Of a stretch of 64,000 nt of DNA, positions 9,046 to 18,574 are shown in pieces. The notes below the pieces were generated by a model. It had not been told where the DNA came from. It searched no databases and saw only the letters and a list, made by a program, of their open reading frames with translations. Positions within the stretch are counted from its first letter, which is position 1. The number at the start of each line of letters is the position of its first letter. Source of the stretch: Cryobacterium breve (GTDB lineage Bacteria > Actinomycetota > Actinomycetes > Actinomycetales > Microbacteriaceae). The stretch spans positions 62,001 to 126,000 of the forward strand of contig NZ_SOGJ01000010.1 of assembly GCF_004402375.1 (NCBI RefSeq). Reading direction: 5' to 3'. The position numbers were made by a program, and so were the translations under genes.

Positions 9046-9159
9046 CTACCGCTGCCCCCGGAACAACTTGAACAGGACCATGCCGGACACCCAGGCGATC
9101 GACAGGCTCGCCAGCGCGAGCAGCCCCAGGAAAAAGATTTCGAGAGCGAGGATTGACAT
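9046..9159 (-). CDS. 37-residue single-span membrane protein
   Basis: A very small ORF starts MSILALEIFFLGLLALAS. One hydrophobic helix (residues about 3-31) is followed by the basic tail KLFRGQR, so a single-span, cytoplasmic-tail topology is likely. It is supported by a TAGAGT box 7 nt before its ATG (leaderless promoter) and by ending 6 nt before the nitrobindin-like gene. I recognise no named family. It could be a conserved actinobacterial microprotein or only a translated leader of the downstream gene. Confidence 0.6.
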   Translation of the reverse strand: MSILALEIFFLGLLALASLSIAWVSGMVLFKLFRGQR

Positions 9160-9166
9160 GTTTCTA

Positions 9167-9172
9167 ACTCTA
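9167..9172 (-). promoter_or_regulatory. Candidate -10 box before the 37-residue ORF
   Basis: TAGAGT on the minus strand stands 7 nt before the ATG at 9159. It may drive the small ORF, the nitrobindin-like gene and ygfZ as one transcript. Confidence 0.45.
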
Positions 9173-9194
9173 GTCCGACCGGAGGACTGAACCC

Positions 9195-9473
9195 CTAAGC
9201 AAGGCCGATCAGGGCGAAAAGGCCGGTTGCGGCGGCGAGCACGATCACGGCGCCGACGAGGCTGGCCGTGACCCGGCTGACGTAACCTTCCTTCTGTCCG
9301 GTGGCGAGCTGCACGCAGAGCGTGCCGATCGTGCAGCCGGCGAACGAGAGCCCGATCCAGACCAGCTGCTGGCCGGGCAGGGACAGCCACCCGGTCAGAA
9401 CGGCGCACACGAGCGCGAACAGCCACACCACGACGACGCTCTTCCACTGCCAGCTCACCCTCTCATTCTGCAC
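9195..9473 (-). CDS. Small three-span membrane protein, unknown function
   Basis: The protein of about 92 residues has three predicted membrane helices: VVVVWLFALVCAVLTGW, LVWIGLSFAGCTIGTLCVQL and the C-terminal VTASLVGAVIVLAAATGLFA. Between helices 2 and 3 a polar loop GQKEGYVSR is exposed. Composition resembles small actinobacterial DUF-type integral membrane proteins, but I cannot name the family. Start choice is uncertain: GTG 9473 has GGAAAGGG about 9 nt upstream; GTG 9458 and GTG 9497 are also in frame. It is divergent from the glnR-like gene across a perfect 20-bp palindrome. Confidence 0.65.
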   Translation of the reverse strand: MQNERVSWQWKSVVVVWLFALVCAVLTGWLSLPGQQLVWIGLSFAGCTIGTLCVQLATGQKEGYVSRVTASLVGAVIVLAAATGLFALIGLA

Positions 9474-9500
9474 TGCCGGGCACCCTTTCCGCGGCACGGT

Positions 9501-9520
9501 AGGATTGTGCGCACAATCCT
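9501..9520. promoter_or_regulatory. Perfect 20-bp palindrome upstream of the glnR-like gene
   Basis: AGGATTGTGC is followed directly by GCACAATCCT, a perfect palindrome with no spacer. It ends 1 nt before the GGAGG ribosome site of the glnR-like gene and abuts the start region of the divergent membrane protein. Its symmetry fits a dimeric repressor operator; the lack of a loop argues against a terminator. Confidence 0.5.
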
Positions 9521-9532
9521 TGGAGGGTGCGC

Positions 9533-10225
9533 GTGGCCCAGTTGTTGATCCTGACCTCGGCGGTCAACAGTGACGTTCTACCCGCCCTTGCCCTGCTCTC
9601 CCACGGCACGAGGGTCATCCCGGCGCAGCCTGACCAGCTCGTGACGGCGCCCGACGCCGATCTGATGCTCGTTGACGCGCGCTTGAACCTGATGGCGGCC
9701 AAGTCGCTGTGCCAAATCCTGCGGAGCACCGGAAGCACTGTTCCGATCCTGCTGGTGATCACGGAGGGTGGCCTCGCCGCCGTCAGCCCGGACTGGGGGG
9801 TCGACGATGTCATCCTTGAGACCGCCGGGCCGGCGGAAGTGGACGCGCGCGTCCGTCTCGCCACCGGGCGAGTGCAACGCACGGAGGAATCCGGCACCAT
9901 CCGGGCCGCCGGGGTCATCATTGACGAGGCCAGCTACTCGGCCAAGGTGCACGGCCGGCCGCTCGACCTCACCTACAAGGAATTCGAACTGCTGCGCTTC
10001 CTGACAGCGCACCCGTCGCGGGTCTTCACCCGCGAACAGCTGCTCAGCGAGGTCTGGGGCTACGACTATTTCGGAGGCACGCGCACGGTGGACGTGCACG
10101 TGCGACGGCTGCGGGCCAAGCTCGGCGACCAGGAATCCCTGATCGGCACCGTGCGCAATGTGGGCTACCGCTTCAACGTGGCGGAACAGGACGGAACCCG
10201 TGGAACTCATCCGGTCCTCCCCTGA
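9533..10225 (+). CDS. glnR: Atypical OmpR-family regulator, GlnR-like
   Basis: The 230-residue protein has an N-terminal receiver-like domain that lacks the usual acidic pair at the end of strand 1 (it reads [11 protein letters not shown]), so phosphorylation is doubtful, as in actinobacterial GlnR. A well-conserved C-terminal winged helix follows, with [29 protein letters not shown] and [16 protein letters not shown] 9533 lies 5 nt after GGAGGG. GlnR controls nitrogen assimilation in actinobacteria, and the glnR-mshD order matches Rv0818-Rv0819 of M. tuberculosis as I recall. The gene overlaps mshD by 26 nt. An MtrA/PhoB-like role cannot be excluded from sequence alone. Confidence 0.75.
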   Translation: MAQLLILTSAVNSDVLPALALLSHGTRVIPAQPDQLVTAPDADLMLVDARLNLMAAKSLCQILRSTGSTVPILLVITEGGLAAVSPDWGVDDVILETAGPAEVDARVRLATGRVQRTEESGTIRAAGVIIDEASYSAKVHGRPLDLTYKEFELLRFLTAHPSRVFTREQLLSEVWGYDYFGGTRTVDVHVRRLRAKLGDQESLIGTVRNVGYRFNVAEQDGTRGTHPVLP

Positions 10226-11084
10226 TCTGTCGGATGCAGGCTTCGCGGCCGAGTTCCACCGGGTCGCCGCCGCCGCCACTCTCGTCGACGGCTACGCCCC
10301 CTTCAATGAGCAGGCCCTGTTCGACGTGGCCGCCGGCCACCGCACGCCCGTGCTGATCGAGCATGCGGACACCGTGGTGGGCGCGGGAATCCTCGGGGGC
10401 GGCGAGCTCGACCTCGTCGTGGACCCGGCACGTCGCCGGCTCGGGCACGGCGGTGCCGCCCTCGCCGCCCTCATGGCCGACACGCTCGGCGAGCTCCGCA
10501 TGTGGTCGCACGGTGACCACCCCGCCGCCCGGGTGCTCGCCGACCGGTTCGGCTTCCTGGCGGAGCGCACCCTGTTGCAGCTCAGACTCGACCTGACGGA
10601 CCCGGACCGCGCCGGCATCCGTGTCGAGAATCCGGCCGACATTCGCATTGACACGTTCCGGCCCGGGCAGGACGATCGGGAGTGGGTGGCGCTCAACGCA
10701 CTCATTTTTGCCGCTCACCCGGAACAGGGGGCGCTCACCGAGGGCGACCTGGCCGATCGCCGGAGCGAAGCGTGGTTCCAGGCCGGCGACTTCCTGATCG
10801 CTCGCGATGCGGGTACCGGGCGCATGGTCGGCTACAACTGGCTGAAGATCGAGGCCGACGCGCCAGTCGGCGAGATCTACGTCATCGGCGTCCATCCGGA
10901 TGCCGCCGGCCGCGGCCTCGGCAGGCGGCTCATGCTGGCCGGGCTGGACCGTCTCCGGGAGCGCGGCTGCCGGGCCGCGGACCTGTATGTGGAAGCGGAC
11001 AGCTCCGCCGCGGTGACGCTGTACCGTTCCCTCGGCTTTTGCGATCGCACCGTCGATGTTCAGTACCGCCGGGGCGCGCGTTAG
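10200..11084 (+). CDS. mshD: Mycothiol synthase
   Basis: MshD acetylates Cys-GlcN-Ins with acetyl-CoA in the last step of mycothiol synthesis. The 294-residue protein carries two tandem GNAT domains: a divergent N-terminal one (about 1-130) and a canonical C-terminal one (about 140-290) with [20 protein letters not shown], the acetyl-CoA pyrophosphate loop, and [21 protein letters not shown]. The GTG at 10200 lies inside the end of the glnR-like gene, behind AGGACGGA, so translation is coupled. Mycothiol is confined to Actinomycetota, which supports the taxonomic reading. Confidence 0.92.
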   Translation: MELIRSSPDLSDAGFAAEFHRVAAAATLVDGYAPFNEQALFDVAAGHRTPVLIEHADTVVGAGILGGGELDLVVDPARRRLGHGGAALAALMADTLGELRMWSHGDHPAARVLADRFGFLAERTLLQLRLDLTDPDRAGIRVENPADIRIDTFRPGQDDREWVALNALIFAAHPEQGALTEGDLADRRSEAWFQAGDFLIARDAGTGRMVGYNWLKIEADAPVGEIYVIGVHPDAAGRGLGRRLMLAGLDRLRERGCRAADLYVEADSSAAVTLYRSLGFCDRTVDVQYRRGAR

Positions 11085-11140
11085 ACAGTGTTCATCCAAG
11101 ATCGTCGCGTTCGCGCGGTCGGCAGTGTCAAGATGGATGA

Positions 11141-13315
11141 ATGGACGGCGACAACATCCAGACCGACTCGGGACTGGGCAGCGACTTTGACGATGATTTC
11201 GATCCACTGATCGGCGCGAACGATCCCGCGCTCCCCACCGAGCGTTACCTTGATCGCGAACTGAGCTGGCTGGCCTTCAATCAGCGCGTGCTCGAGTTGG
11301 CGGAGGACCCGGACCTGCCGGTGCTCGAGCGAGCGAACTTCCTGGCCATCTTCGCCAGCAACCTGGACGAATTCTTCATGGTTCGCGTCGCCGGGCTCAA
11401 ACGCCGCATCCTCACCGGGCTGGCCGTGCCGACCAACGTCGGGCGCGCCCCACAGGACGCACTCTCGGACATCTCCACCATGGCCCATGTGCTGCAGGCC
11501 CGGCACGCACGAGCCTTCCAGGATCTCGTCATCCCCGCCCTCGCCGACGCGGGCATCGACATCGTTCAGTGGGACACCCTGGACGACGCGGACCGCCGCT
11601 CCCTGCGCGACTACTTCTCGAACCAGATTTTCCCCGTGCTGATGCCCCTCGCCGTCGACCCGGTGCATCCGTTCCCGTATATTTCCGGGCTTTCGCTCAA
11701 CCTCGCGGTCCGGGTGCGTAACTCCAAGACCGGCAAGCAGGAATTCGCCCGGCTCAAGGTGCCCACCATGCTCCCCCGCTTCGTGCGCGTGGACCGCCGC
11801 GAGGAGGCGAGCAGCGTGCGCTTCATCACGCTCGAGGACCTGATCGCCAACCACCTCGGAGATCTCTTCCCTGGCATGGACATCCTCGAGCATCACATCT
11901 TTCGGGTCACCCGCAACGAAGACGTCGAGATCGAGGAGGACGAGACCGAAAACCTGATCAAGGCCCTCGAGAAGGAGTTACTGCGCCGCCGGTTCGGCCC
12001 ACCCATCAGGCTGGAGATCACCGAGGACATGGACGAGGTCACCCTCGGCCTGCTCGTGCGCGAGCTCGACGTCACCGACCAGGAGGTCTATCGGCTGCCG
12101 GCCCCGCTCGACCTGGGCGGACTGTTCGACCTGCGGATCGACCGTCCGGACCTGCGCTATGTGAAGCACGTGCCGACGACGGCCGTGCAGTTGCTGGCGC
12201 CGGAACCGAATGCGGAACCGGACATCTTCAGTGCCATCTCCCGCCAGGACATCCTGCTGCACCACCCATACGAGTCATTCGCGACCAGCGTGCAGGCGTT
12301 CCTGGAACAGGCCGCAGCCGACCCTGACGTGCTCGCCATCAAGCAGACCCTGTACCGCACCTCCGGCGACAGCCCCATCGTCGAAGCGCTCATCGCGGCC
12401 GCTGAATCGGGCAAGCAGGTGCTTGCCCTGGTGGAGATCAAGGCTCGCTTCGACGAGCAGGCGAACATCACCTGGGCACGAAAGCTGGAGAAGGCCGGCG
12501 TGCACGTGGTCTACGGTCTCGTGGGCCTGAAGACGCACTGCAAGCTCGCCCTCGTCGTGCGCAACGAGAACGGTGTCCTGCGCCACTACAGCCACATCGG
12601 CACCGGCAACTACAACCCCAAGACCAGCCGGCTCTACGAGGACCTCGGGCTGCTCACAACGGACCCGCAGGTGGGCAAGGACCTCACCCGCCTGTTCAAC
12701 GAGCTCTCGGGCTACGCGATCGAGAAAAAGTTCAAGCGTCTCCTCGTGGCGCCGTTGCACTTGCGCCGCGGCCTCTTGAAGAGCATCGCGGCGGAAACCG
12801 CGGCCGCCAGGGCCGGCAAGCCGTCAGGCATCCGGATCAAGGTGAACTCAATGGTCGACGAGGCCATCATCGACGCGCTCTACCGCGCCAGCCAGGCGCG
12901 CGTGCCGATCGAGATCTGGGTGCGCGGCATCTGCAGCCTGAAGCCGGGGGTCCCCGGGATGAGCGAGACCATCAAGGTGCGTTCAATCCTCGGGCGCTAC
13001 CTCGAGCACTCCCGGATCTTCTCGTTCCACACGAATGGCGACCCGCAGGTCTACATCGGCAGCGCCGATATGATGCACCGCAACCTCGACCGCCGGGTCG
13101 AGGCGCTGGTGCGCCTCGTCGCCCCCGACCACCTGGCCGAAATCGACGCCCTCTTCACCCGGGCCATGGACGACCGCACCTCATCGTGGTGGCTGGACAG
13201 CTCGGGTGAGTGGACGCGTCACCACCTGGACGGCTCCGGTCTCCCGCTCGACGATATGCAGGACAGGCTCATGCAACAGATTTCCCTCCGCAAACGCCCG
13301 ACGGGCCGCCGATGA
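11141..13315 (+). CDS. ppk1: Polyphosphate kinase 1
   Basis: PPK1 reversibly polymerises the gamma-phosphate of ATP into polyphosphate. The 724-residue protein has the four family domains: an N-terminal helical domain ([20 protein letters not shown]), a head domain, and two phospholipase-D-like catalytic domains. The autophosphorylated His is in [13 protein letters not shown], and the ATP-site stretches [11 protein letters not shown] and [14 protein letters not shown] are intact. It lies in the phosphate block and overlaps the MutT1-like gene by 4 nt. The same pair is adjacent in mycobacteria, where ppk1 responds to RegX3. Confidence 0.96.
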   Translation: MDGDNIQTDSGLGSDFDDDFDPLIGANDPALPTERYLDRELSWLAFNQRVLELAEDPDLPVLERANFLAIFASNLDEFFMVRVAGLKRRILTGLAVPTNVGRAPQDALSDISTMAHVLQARHARAFQDLVIPALADAGIDIVQWDTLDDADRRSLRDYFSNQIFPVLMPLAVDPVHPFPYISGLSLNLAVRVRNSKTGKQEFARLKVPTMLPRFVRVDRREEASSVRFITLEDLIANHLGDLFPGMDILEHHIFRVTRNEDVEIEEDETENLIKALEKELLRRRFGPPIRLEITEDMDEVTLGLLVRELDVTDQEVYRLPAPLDLGGLFDLRIDRPDLRYVKHVPTTAVQLLAPEPNAEPDIFSAISRQDILLHHPYESFATSVQAFLEQAAADPDVLAIKQTLYRTSGDSPIVEALIAAAESGKQVLALVEIKARFDEQANITWARKLEKAGVHVVYGLVGLKTHCKLALVVRNENGVLRHYSHIGTGNYNPKTSRLYEDLGLLTTDPQVGKDLTRLFNELSGYAIEKKFKRLLVAPLHLRRGLLKSIAAETAAARAGKPSGIRIKVNSMVDEAIIDALYRASQARVPIEIWVRGICSLKPGVPGMSETIKVRSILGRYLEHSRIFSFHTNGDPQVYIGSADMMHRNLDRRVEALVRLVAPDHLAEIDALFTRAMDDRTSSWWLDSSGEWTRHHLDGSGLPLDDMQDRLMQQISLRKRPTGRR

Positions 13316-14250
13316 GCGAACCGGCGGTCTACGCCGCGGGCGCCGTCTGTTGGCGCCTGATCGACGGCAAGATCCACGTTCTCCTGATCCACCGCACCGT
13401 GTATGGAGATGTCACAATCCCCAAGGGGAAAGTCGATCCCGGCGAGACACTGCCGCAGACGGCCGTGCGCGAGATCGCGGAAGAGACCGGGCTCGCCGTG
13501 GCCCTTGGCGTGCCGCTCGGCATCTCCACGTATTCCCTGCTCAACGGCCGCGAGAAGATCGTGCACTACTGGGCTGCAGAGATCACCGCCGAAGCGATCC
13601 AGCACTCGACCTTCGTGCCCAATGGCGAGGTCGCGGCGATTGAGTGGGTCAGCATCAAGAAGGCGCGCACCTACCTCAGCTACACGCCCGACGTGGACAT
13701 CATCGACGCTTTCGCCAAGCTCGTGGACACCGGCGTCACCCGCACCTTCGCCCTGATCGCCCTGCGCCACGGCAAGGCCGTGCAGCCGGGCCAATGGGAC
13801 GGCCCCGACTGCAGCCGGCCGTTGACCGAGCGCGGCGTCAAGCAGGCCGCGGCCATCGTGCCCACGATCACCGCCTGGCAGCCCCAGCGGATCGTGTCGA
13901 GCACGGCGACCCGCTGCGTGACCACCGTGGCGCCGCTCGCGGCGGCCACCGGCATCCAAGTCAAGCGCACCGAGCGCTACAGCCAGGACGCCTTCGAGCA
14001 GGGACTGGCGGATGTCCGCTCCGGAATCGGCAAGCGGGTGCGGTCACGCAAAACTGCCGTGATCTGCAGCCACGGGCCGGTCCTCCCCGAGATTCTGCAT
14101 GAGATCGCCCTCGCCACCGGCACCACCCACGGCGCGTACATCTCCCACGCGGCTGCTCTCGAAACAGGATCCTTCTCCGTGGTGCACCTCTCCGCCGACA
14201 ATCCAAGCGCGGGAATCGTCGCCATAGAAACGCACTCACCTGCCCTGTGA
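13312..14250 (+). CDS. mutT1: MutT1-type Nudix hydrolase / histidine phosphatase fusion
   Basis: The 312-residue protein fuses two domains. Residues about 8-140 form a Nudix domain with the complete box G-x5-E-x7-REUxEExGU ([18 protein letters not shown]). Residues about 150-305 form a histidine-phosphatase domain with the LRHGKAV signature and the second catalytic His in [11 protein letters not shown]. Mycobacterial MutT1 with this architecture degrades 8-oxo-(d)GTP and diadenosine polyphosphates. ATG 13312 overlaps the ppk stop in the ATGA arrangement. Linking a nucleotide-sanitising or Ap(n)A-cleaving enzyme to PPK suggests joint control of phosphoanhydrides. Confidence 0.92.
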   Translation: MSEPAVYAAGAVCWRLIDGKIHVLLIHRTVYGDVTIPKGKVDPGETLPQTAVREIAEETGLAVALGVPLGISTYSLLNGREKIVHYWAAEITAEAIQHSTFVPNGEVAAIEWVSIKKARTYLSYTPDVDIIDAFAKLVDTGVTRTFALIALRHGKAVQPGQWDGPDCSRPLTERGVKQAAAIVPTITAWQPQRIVSSTATRCVTTVAPLAAATGIQVKRTERYSQDAFEQGLADVRSGIGKRVRSRKTAVICSHGPVLPEILHEIALATGTTHGAYISHAAALETGSFSVVHLSADNPSAGIVAIETHSPAL

Positions 14251-14299
14251 CCGGTTTTTGTCTGAATCGTCGGCTGCGTTCCCTCGGACGCCGCGCCGC

Positions 14300-14354
14300 G
14301 TTCACCCGCCGTTAACCTTTCTGCAGGGGTGTCGTTAACCGCGCCGAATAGGGT
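14300..14354 (+). promoter_or_regulatory. Candidate PHO box and -10 element of the pst operon
   Basis: Units GTTCACCCGCC (14300-14310), GTTAACCTTTC (14311-14321) and GTTAACCGCGC (14334-14344) follow the 11-nt direct-repeat pattern of actinobacterial PHO boxes; the third is offset by 23 nt from the second. TAGGGT at 14349-14354 is a suitable -10 box, so the last unit covers the -35 region, the classical position for an OmpR-type activator. The pstS GTG is 71 nt further downstream, behind GAAAGGGA. Confidence 0.65.
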
Positions 14355-14425
14355 CCATTCGAGGCCAGCACCGGTCTTGAACTTGCAGTCACTTTTTTTG
14401 AAGTCAACCCTCGAAAGGGATATCT

Positions 14426-15514
14426 GTGAATTTCACGCGTTTTGGCCGACCCGCGGTCATCGCCGTCGTCGCCGCACTTGCTCTGTCTTCCTGCGCCGCC
14501 AACGAAGGAGCCGCACCGGAGTCTGACTCCGCCAGCGCCCTCACCGGCACGATCAACGCCGGCGGAGCTTCCTCGCAGGGCTCGGCCCAGGAAGCCTGGA
14601 TCGCAGCGTTCCAGACCTCGAACCCGGACGTCACCATCAACTACGACCCCTCCGGTTCCGGCGCGGGTCGCGAGGCGTTCATCGCCGGTGGGCTGGACTT
14701 CGCAGGCTCCGACTCCTACTTGAGCGACGAAGAACTCGCCGGCACCTTCGCGGCCTGCGCAGCGGACACCACCGCTGTAGACCTGCCCACGTACATCTCG
14801 CCCATCGCCGTGATCTTCAAGGTGGACGGGGTGGACGACCTCAACGTCGACGCCGACACGCTGGCCAAGATCTTCGCTGGCACCATCACCACGTGGAACG
14901 ACCCGGCCCTGGTCGCCCTGAACGAGGGCGTCACGCTCCCGTCGACCGCGATCACCGCCGTGCACCGCTCGGACGACTCGGGCACCACGAAGAACTTCGC
15001 CGACTACCTCGGCCAGAACGCCCCGGACGTGTGGACCGAGAAGGCCTCCGACACATTCCCGTTCCAGACCGGTGAGGGTGCCCAGGGCACCTCGGGCGTC
15101 GTCGACGCCGTCACCAACGGCGTGGGCACCATCGGCTACGCCGACGCCTCACGCGCCGGAGACCTCGGGGTCGCCAAGCTCAAGGTCGGTGACGAGTTCG
15201 TCGCCTACAGCGCCGAAGCCGCCGCAGCCGTCGTCGACGGTTCTCCCATGGTTGAGGGCCGCGAAGCCAACGACCTCGCGTTCGACCTGAACCGCACGAC
15301 CACCAACCCGGAAGAGTACCCGCTGGTTCTGGTCAGCTACGCCGTCGTCTGCACCGAATACGCCGACCCTGCCCAGGCGGAGCTCGTCAAGGCCTACGTC
15401 GGCTACATGGCCAGCGCCGAAGGCCAGGCCGAGGCGGAAACATCCGCCGGTGCCGCACCGATGACGACCGAACTGCAGGACAAGGTCGCAGCGATTCTCG
15501 AGACCGTCAAGTAG
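14426..15514 (+). CDS. pstS: Phosphate ABC transporter, substrate-binding lipoprotein
   Basis: PstS captures inorganic phosphate at the cell surface for the PstCAB transporter. The 362-residue protein starts at GTG with a lipoprotein signal; the lipobox LSSC places the acylated Cys at residue 23. Phosphate-binding segments typical of the family are present: INAGGASSQGSAQEAW near the N-terminus, DPSGSGAGREAF, and HRSDDSGTTKNFADYL. It is the first gene of pstSCAB, behind a candidate PHO box, and is followed by a strong hairpin that would raise pstS mRNA above that of the membrane components. Confidence 0.96.
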   Translation: MNFTRFGRPAVIAVVAALALSSCAANEGAAPESDSASALTGTINAGGASSQGSAQEAWIAAFQTSNPDVTINYDPSGSGAGREAFIAGGLDFAGSDSYLSDEELAGTFAACAADTTAVDLPTYISPIAVIFKVDGVDDLNVDADTLAKIFAGTITTWNDPALVALNEGVTLPSTAITAVHRSDDSGTTKNFADYLGQNAPDVWTEKASDTFPFQTGEGAQGTSGVVDAVTNGVGTIGYADASRAGDLGVAKLKVGDEFVAYSAEAAAAVVDGSPMVEGREANDLAFDLNRTTTNPEEYPLVLVSYAVVCTEYADPAQAELVKAYVGYMASAEGQAEAETSAGAAPMTTELQDKVAAILETVK

Positions 15515-15537
15515 CACCCATTTCACCGCACCTCAGC

Positions 15538-15582
15538 TGCCCGATCGGGAGCTCGCATCGCTTGCGAGCTCCGGGTCGGGCA
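15538..15582 (+). terminator. Strong hairpin between pstS and pstC (partial terminator)
   Basis: A 19-bp stem with one mismatch and one G-U pair joins 15538-15556 to 15564-15582 around a 7-nt loop; the inner 9 bp, GGAGCTCGC with GCGAGCTCC, are perfect. It starts 24 nt after the pstS stop. Such a structure can attenuate readthrough and protect the upstream pstS message, giving excess binding protein. Confidence 0.7.
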
Positions 15583-15658
15583 GACTGGGGTTTGTGGCCC
15601 GTGACCTGAACCCCTCTTTCCCCGCTTTCGCCCCAACCCTCCCAGGGAGTTACCCGGC

Positions 15659-16603
15659 ATGACGACCGCACTAGAGCGCCCCTCGCTCAAGGCCAAGGAA
15701 CGACCTGGCGACCGCATCTTCTCCACGAGCACGATTGTGGCCGGCGGCCTCATCCTGGCGATCCTCGCCGCCGTCGCCGTCTTCCTGCTGGTGCAGAGCC
15801 TGCCTGCCTTCATCGCCGATCCGGAGGAGTTCAAGGGCGACGCCACCAATTTCTGGCAGTACGTCTGGCCGCTCGCATTCGGCACGCTCTGGTCGGCCTT
15901 CCTCGCGCTGATCATGGCCGTCCCTGTTGCCATCGGCATTGCGCTCTTCATCTCGCACTACGCCCCCCGCAAGCTCGCGCAGGGCCTGGGGTACCTGATC
16001 GACCTCCTCGCCGCTGTGCCTTCCGTGGTCTTCGGCCTGTGGGGCATCGGCGTTCTCGCCCCGCTCGTGCAGCCGTTCTATACGAACCTGGTCGAGTGGT
16101 TCGGTTGGTTCCCGCTTTTCGCCGGCCCGGTCTCCGGCACCGGTCGTACGACGCTCACGGTGGCCATTGTGCTCGCTGTGATGATTCTGCCGATCATCAC
16201 CGCGCTGTCCCGCGAGATCTTCCTGCAGACCCCCGTGCTCTACGAGGAGGCGTCGCTAGCCCTCGGCGCCACCCGGTGGGAAATGATCACCATGGCTGTG
16301 CTGCCCTTCGGCCGCGCCGGCATCATTTCCGCCTCGATGCTCGGTCTCGGCCGGGCCCTGGGTGAGACCATGGCCGTCGCCATGGTGCTCTCACCGAGCC
16401 GGGACGTCATCTTTCAGCTCCTCACCTCGCAGAACCCCACCACCATCGCCGCGAACATTGCATTGAACTTCCCGGAGGCGAACGGCGTCGGCGTCAACAT
16501 CCTGCTCGCGACGGGCCTTATTCTCTTCGTCATCACACTCGTGGTGAACATGATCGCGCGCGTCATCATCAACCGCCGCAAGGCATTCTCCGGAGCTAAC
16601 TGA
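15659..16603 (+). CDS. pstC: Phosphate ABC transporter permease PstC
   Basis: One of the two membrane subunits of the high-affinity phosphate importer. The 314-residue protein has a cytoplasmic N-terminus, about six membrane helices, and the binding-protein-dependent transport signature with the coupling helix EEASLALGATRWEMIT that docks onto PstB, followed by GLGRALGETMAVAMV. The stop and the pstA ATG share one base (TGATG), so translation is coupled. It follows pstS after the attenuating hairpin. Confidence 0.95.
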   Translation: MTTALERPSLKAKERPGDRIFSTSTIVAGGLILAILAAVAVFLLVQSLPAFIADPEEFKGDATNFWQYVWPLAFGTLWSAFLALIMAVPVAIGIALFISHYAPRKLAQGLGYLIDLLAAVPSVVFGLWGIGVLAPLVQPFYTNLVEWFGWFPLFAGPVSGTGRTTLTVAIVLAVMILPIITALSREIFLQTPVLYEEASLALGATRWEMITMAVLPFGRAGIISASMLGLGRALGETMAVAMVLSPSRDVIFQLLTSQNPTTIAANIALNFPEANGVGVNILLATGLILFVITLVVNMIARVIINRRKAFSGAN

Positions 16604-17697
16604 TGACCCTGACGAAGTCGGCCACGGCTGCCCCCCTGACGAACTCCCTGACCGCGGGCAAGCTCCCCCGGCGCACCTCGCTCGTCGTTCTCCTGTCCAG
16701 CTGGTTGGTGACCGGCGCATTCTTCTTCGTGCTGATGCTCTCCGGCGCCACCGAGGGCTTCAATGGCGTCGCAACGCTCTTCTTCGGAACCATCGTCTAC
16801 TGCGTCGCCATCTACCTGCTGTCGTACTTCGTCGAGGGCGTACGCAAGGCCAAGGACCGCCTGGTCACAGCACTCGTCACGGTTGCATTCGTTGTCGCCC
16901 TGCTGCCACTCTTCTCACTCGTGATCACCACCCTGGTCAACGGGCTGCCGGCGTTCCTCACTCCGAGCTTCTTCACCCAGTCCCAGCGCAACGTCGTCGG
17001 CGAGGGCGGCGGAGCATTGCACGCCGTGATCGGCACGCTGATGATCACCGGTATCGCCACGCTCATCTCGGTTCCGATCGGCCTGCTGAGCGCGATCTAC
17101 CTCACCGAGTACGGCCGCGGCCGGCTTGCGCGGGCCATCACGTTCTTCGTCGACGTCATGACCGGAATCCCGTCGATCGTTGCCGGACTCTTCGCCTTTG
17201 CGCTCTTCTCCCTCCTGTTCAACGACCCTGGCATCCGCTTCGGGTTCGGCGGCGCAGTGGCCCTCACGGTGTTGATGATCCCGGTCGTCGTGCGCTCGAG
17301 CGAGGAAATGCTCAAACTTGTTCCCAACGAATTGCGCGAGGCGGCCTACGCGCTGGGTGTGCCGAAATGGCTGACCATCCTCAAGGTTGTGCTGCCGACA
17401 TCCCTTGCCGGAATCGTGACTGGGATCATGATCTCGATTTCGCGTGTGATCGGTGAGACGGCACCCTTGCTGATCATCTCCGGCTTCACGGCCAGCATGA
17501 ACTACGACCTCTTCAACGAGCGCATGATGACTCTGCCCGTCTTCGTCTACACCCAGTACGCCAATCAGGGCGCGGACACCCAGGCCTACCTCGATCGCGC
17601 TTGGGCCGGTGCCCTCACGCTCATCCTGATCGTGATGCTGCTCAACCTCGGCGCGCGCATCATCGCCAGAATCTTCTCTCCCAAGCTCGGCCGCTAG
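16603..17697 (+). CDS. pstA: Phosphate ABC transporter permease PstA
   Basis: The second membrane subunit of the Pst importer, 364 residues. It has extra N-terminal hydrophobic segments before the six-helix permease core, as many actinobacterial PstA proteins do. The coupling helix is LREAAYALGVPKWLTILKVV, and SRVIGETAPLLIISG follows. The start overlaps the pstC stop by one base. pstB follows after 42 nt with its own ribosome site region. Confidence 0.95.
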   Translation: MTLTKSATAAPLTNSLTAGKLPRRTSLVVLLSSWLVTGAFFFVLMLSGATEGFNGVATLFFGTIVYCVAIYLLSYFVEGVRKAKDRLVTALVTVAFVVALLPLFSLVITTLVNGLPAFLTPSFFTQSQRNVVGEGGGALHAVIGTLMITGIATLISVPIGLLSAIYLTEYGRGRLARAITFFVDVMTGIPSIVAGLFAFALFSLLFNDPGIRFGFGGAVALTVLMIPVVVRSSEEMLKLVPNELREAAYALGVPKWLTILKVVLPTSLAGIVTGIMISISRVIGETAPLLIISGFTASMNYDLFNERMMTLPVFVYTQYANQGADTQAYLDRAWAGALTLILIVMLLNLGARIIARIFSPKLGR

Positions 17698-17739
17698 GCT
17701 CCACCTCCCGGCCTCCGGCCGTCTGAACCAAAGGATTGC

Positions 17740-18519
17740 ATGTCCAAGCGCATTGAAGTCAACGACCTCAACGTCTACTACAGCAAGTTTCTCGCTGTCG
17801 AAGAGGTGTCGTTGGTGATCGAGCCTCGCACTGTGACAGCCCTGATCGGGCCCAGCGGATGCGGCAAGTCCACCTTCCTGCGCACGCTGAACCGCATGCA
17901 CGAGGTCATCCCCGGGGCGTATGTCACGGGCGACGTACTCATCGACGGCAACAACCTCTACGGACCCGGCGTCGATCCGGTGCTCGTACGCCGGCAGGTC
18001 GGCATGGTCTTCCAGCGCCCGAACCCGTTCCCGACCATGTCCATCGGCGACAACGTGCTGGCCGGTGTGAAGCTCAACAATCGCCGCATGGCCAAGGCCG
18101 ACGCTGACGACCTGATCGAGAAGTCGCTGCAGGGCGCGAACCTCTGGAAAGAGGTCAAGGACCGTCTCGACAAGCCCGGCTCGAGCCTCTCCGGCGGCCA
18201 GCAGCAGCGTCTCTGCATCGCACGGGCAATCGCGGTACAGCCCGACGTCATCCTGATGGACGAGCCCTGCTCGGCTCTCGACCCGATCTCGACGCTGGCG
18301 ATCGAGGACCTGATCGAGGAGATGAAGTCCGATTACACGATTGTGATTGTGACTCACAACATGCAGCAGGCCTCACGGGTCTCGGACCGCACCGGATTCT
18401 TCAACATCGCCGGCACCGGCAAGCCCGGCAAACTCATCGAGTACGACGACACGACCACCATCTTCTCCAACCCGAGCATCCAGGCCACCGAGGACTACGT
18501 CTCCGGCCGCTTCGGGTAG
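17740..18519 (+). CDS. pstB: Phosphate ABC transporter ATP-binding protein
   Basis: The ATPase subunit of the Pst importer, 259 residues, as usual for the family. Walker A is GPSGCGKST, the ABC signature is [15 protein letters not shown], Walker B is [13 protein letters not shown] with the catalytic Glu, and the switch His is in [10 protein letters not shown]. It is the last gene of pstSCAB and is convergent with pabC, 55 nt away. In the usual model PhoU contacts PstB and the sensor kinase to report phosphate flux. Confidence 0.96.
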   Translation: MSKRIEVNDLNVYYSKFLAVEEVSLVIEPRTVTALIGPSGCGKSTFLRTLNRMHEVIPGAYVTGDVLIDGNNLYGPGVDPVLVRRQVGMVFQRPNPFPTMSIGDNVLAGVKLNNRRMAKADADDLIEKSLQGANLWKEVKDRLDKPGSSLSGGQQQRLCIARAIAVQPDVILMDEPCSALDPISTLAIEDLIEEMKSDYTIVIVTHNMQQASRVSDRTGFFNIAGTGKPGKLIEYDDTTTIFSNPSIQATEDYVSGRFG

Positions 18520-18574
18520 GCCGGCGCAGCGCCCAGCCCCGCTTCGCCCCGAGCGAATTGGTTGGCCGAGCGGT

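Noticed and set aside
16915-18357. 480-codon open frame on the minus strand opposite pstA and pstB
   Set aside because: Its His/Asp/Gly/Arg-rich product mirrors the GC-biased codons of the two clearly conserved genes on the other strand; there is no domain and no ribosome site.
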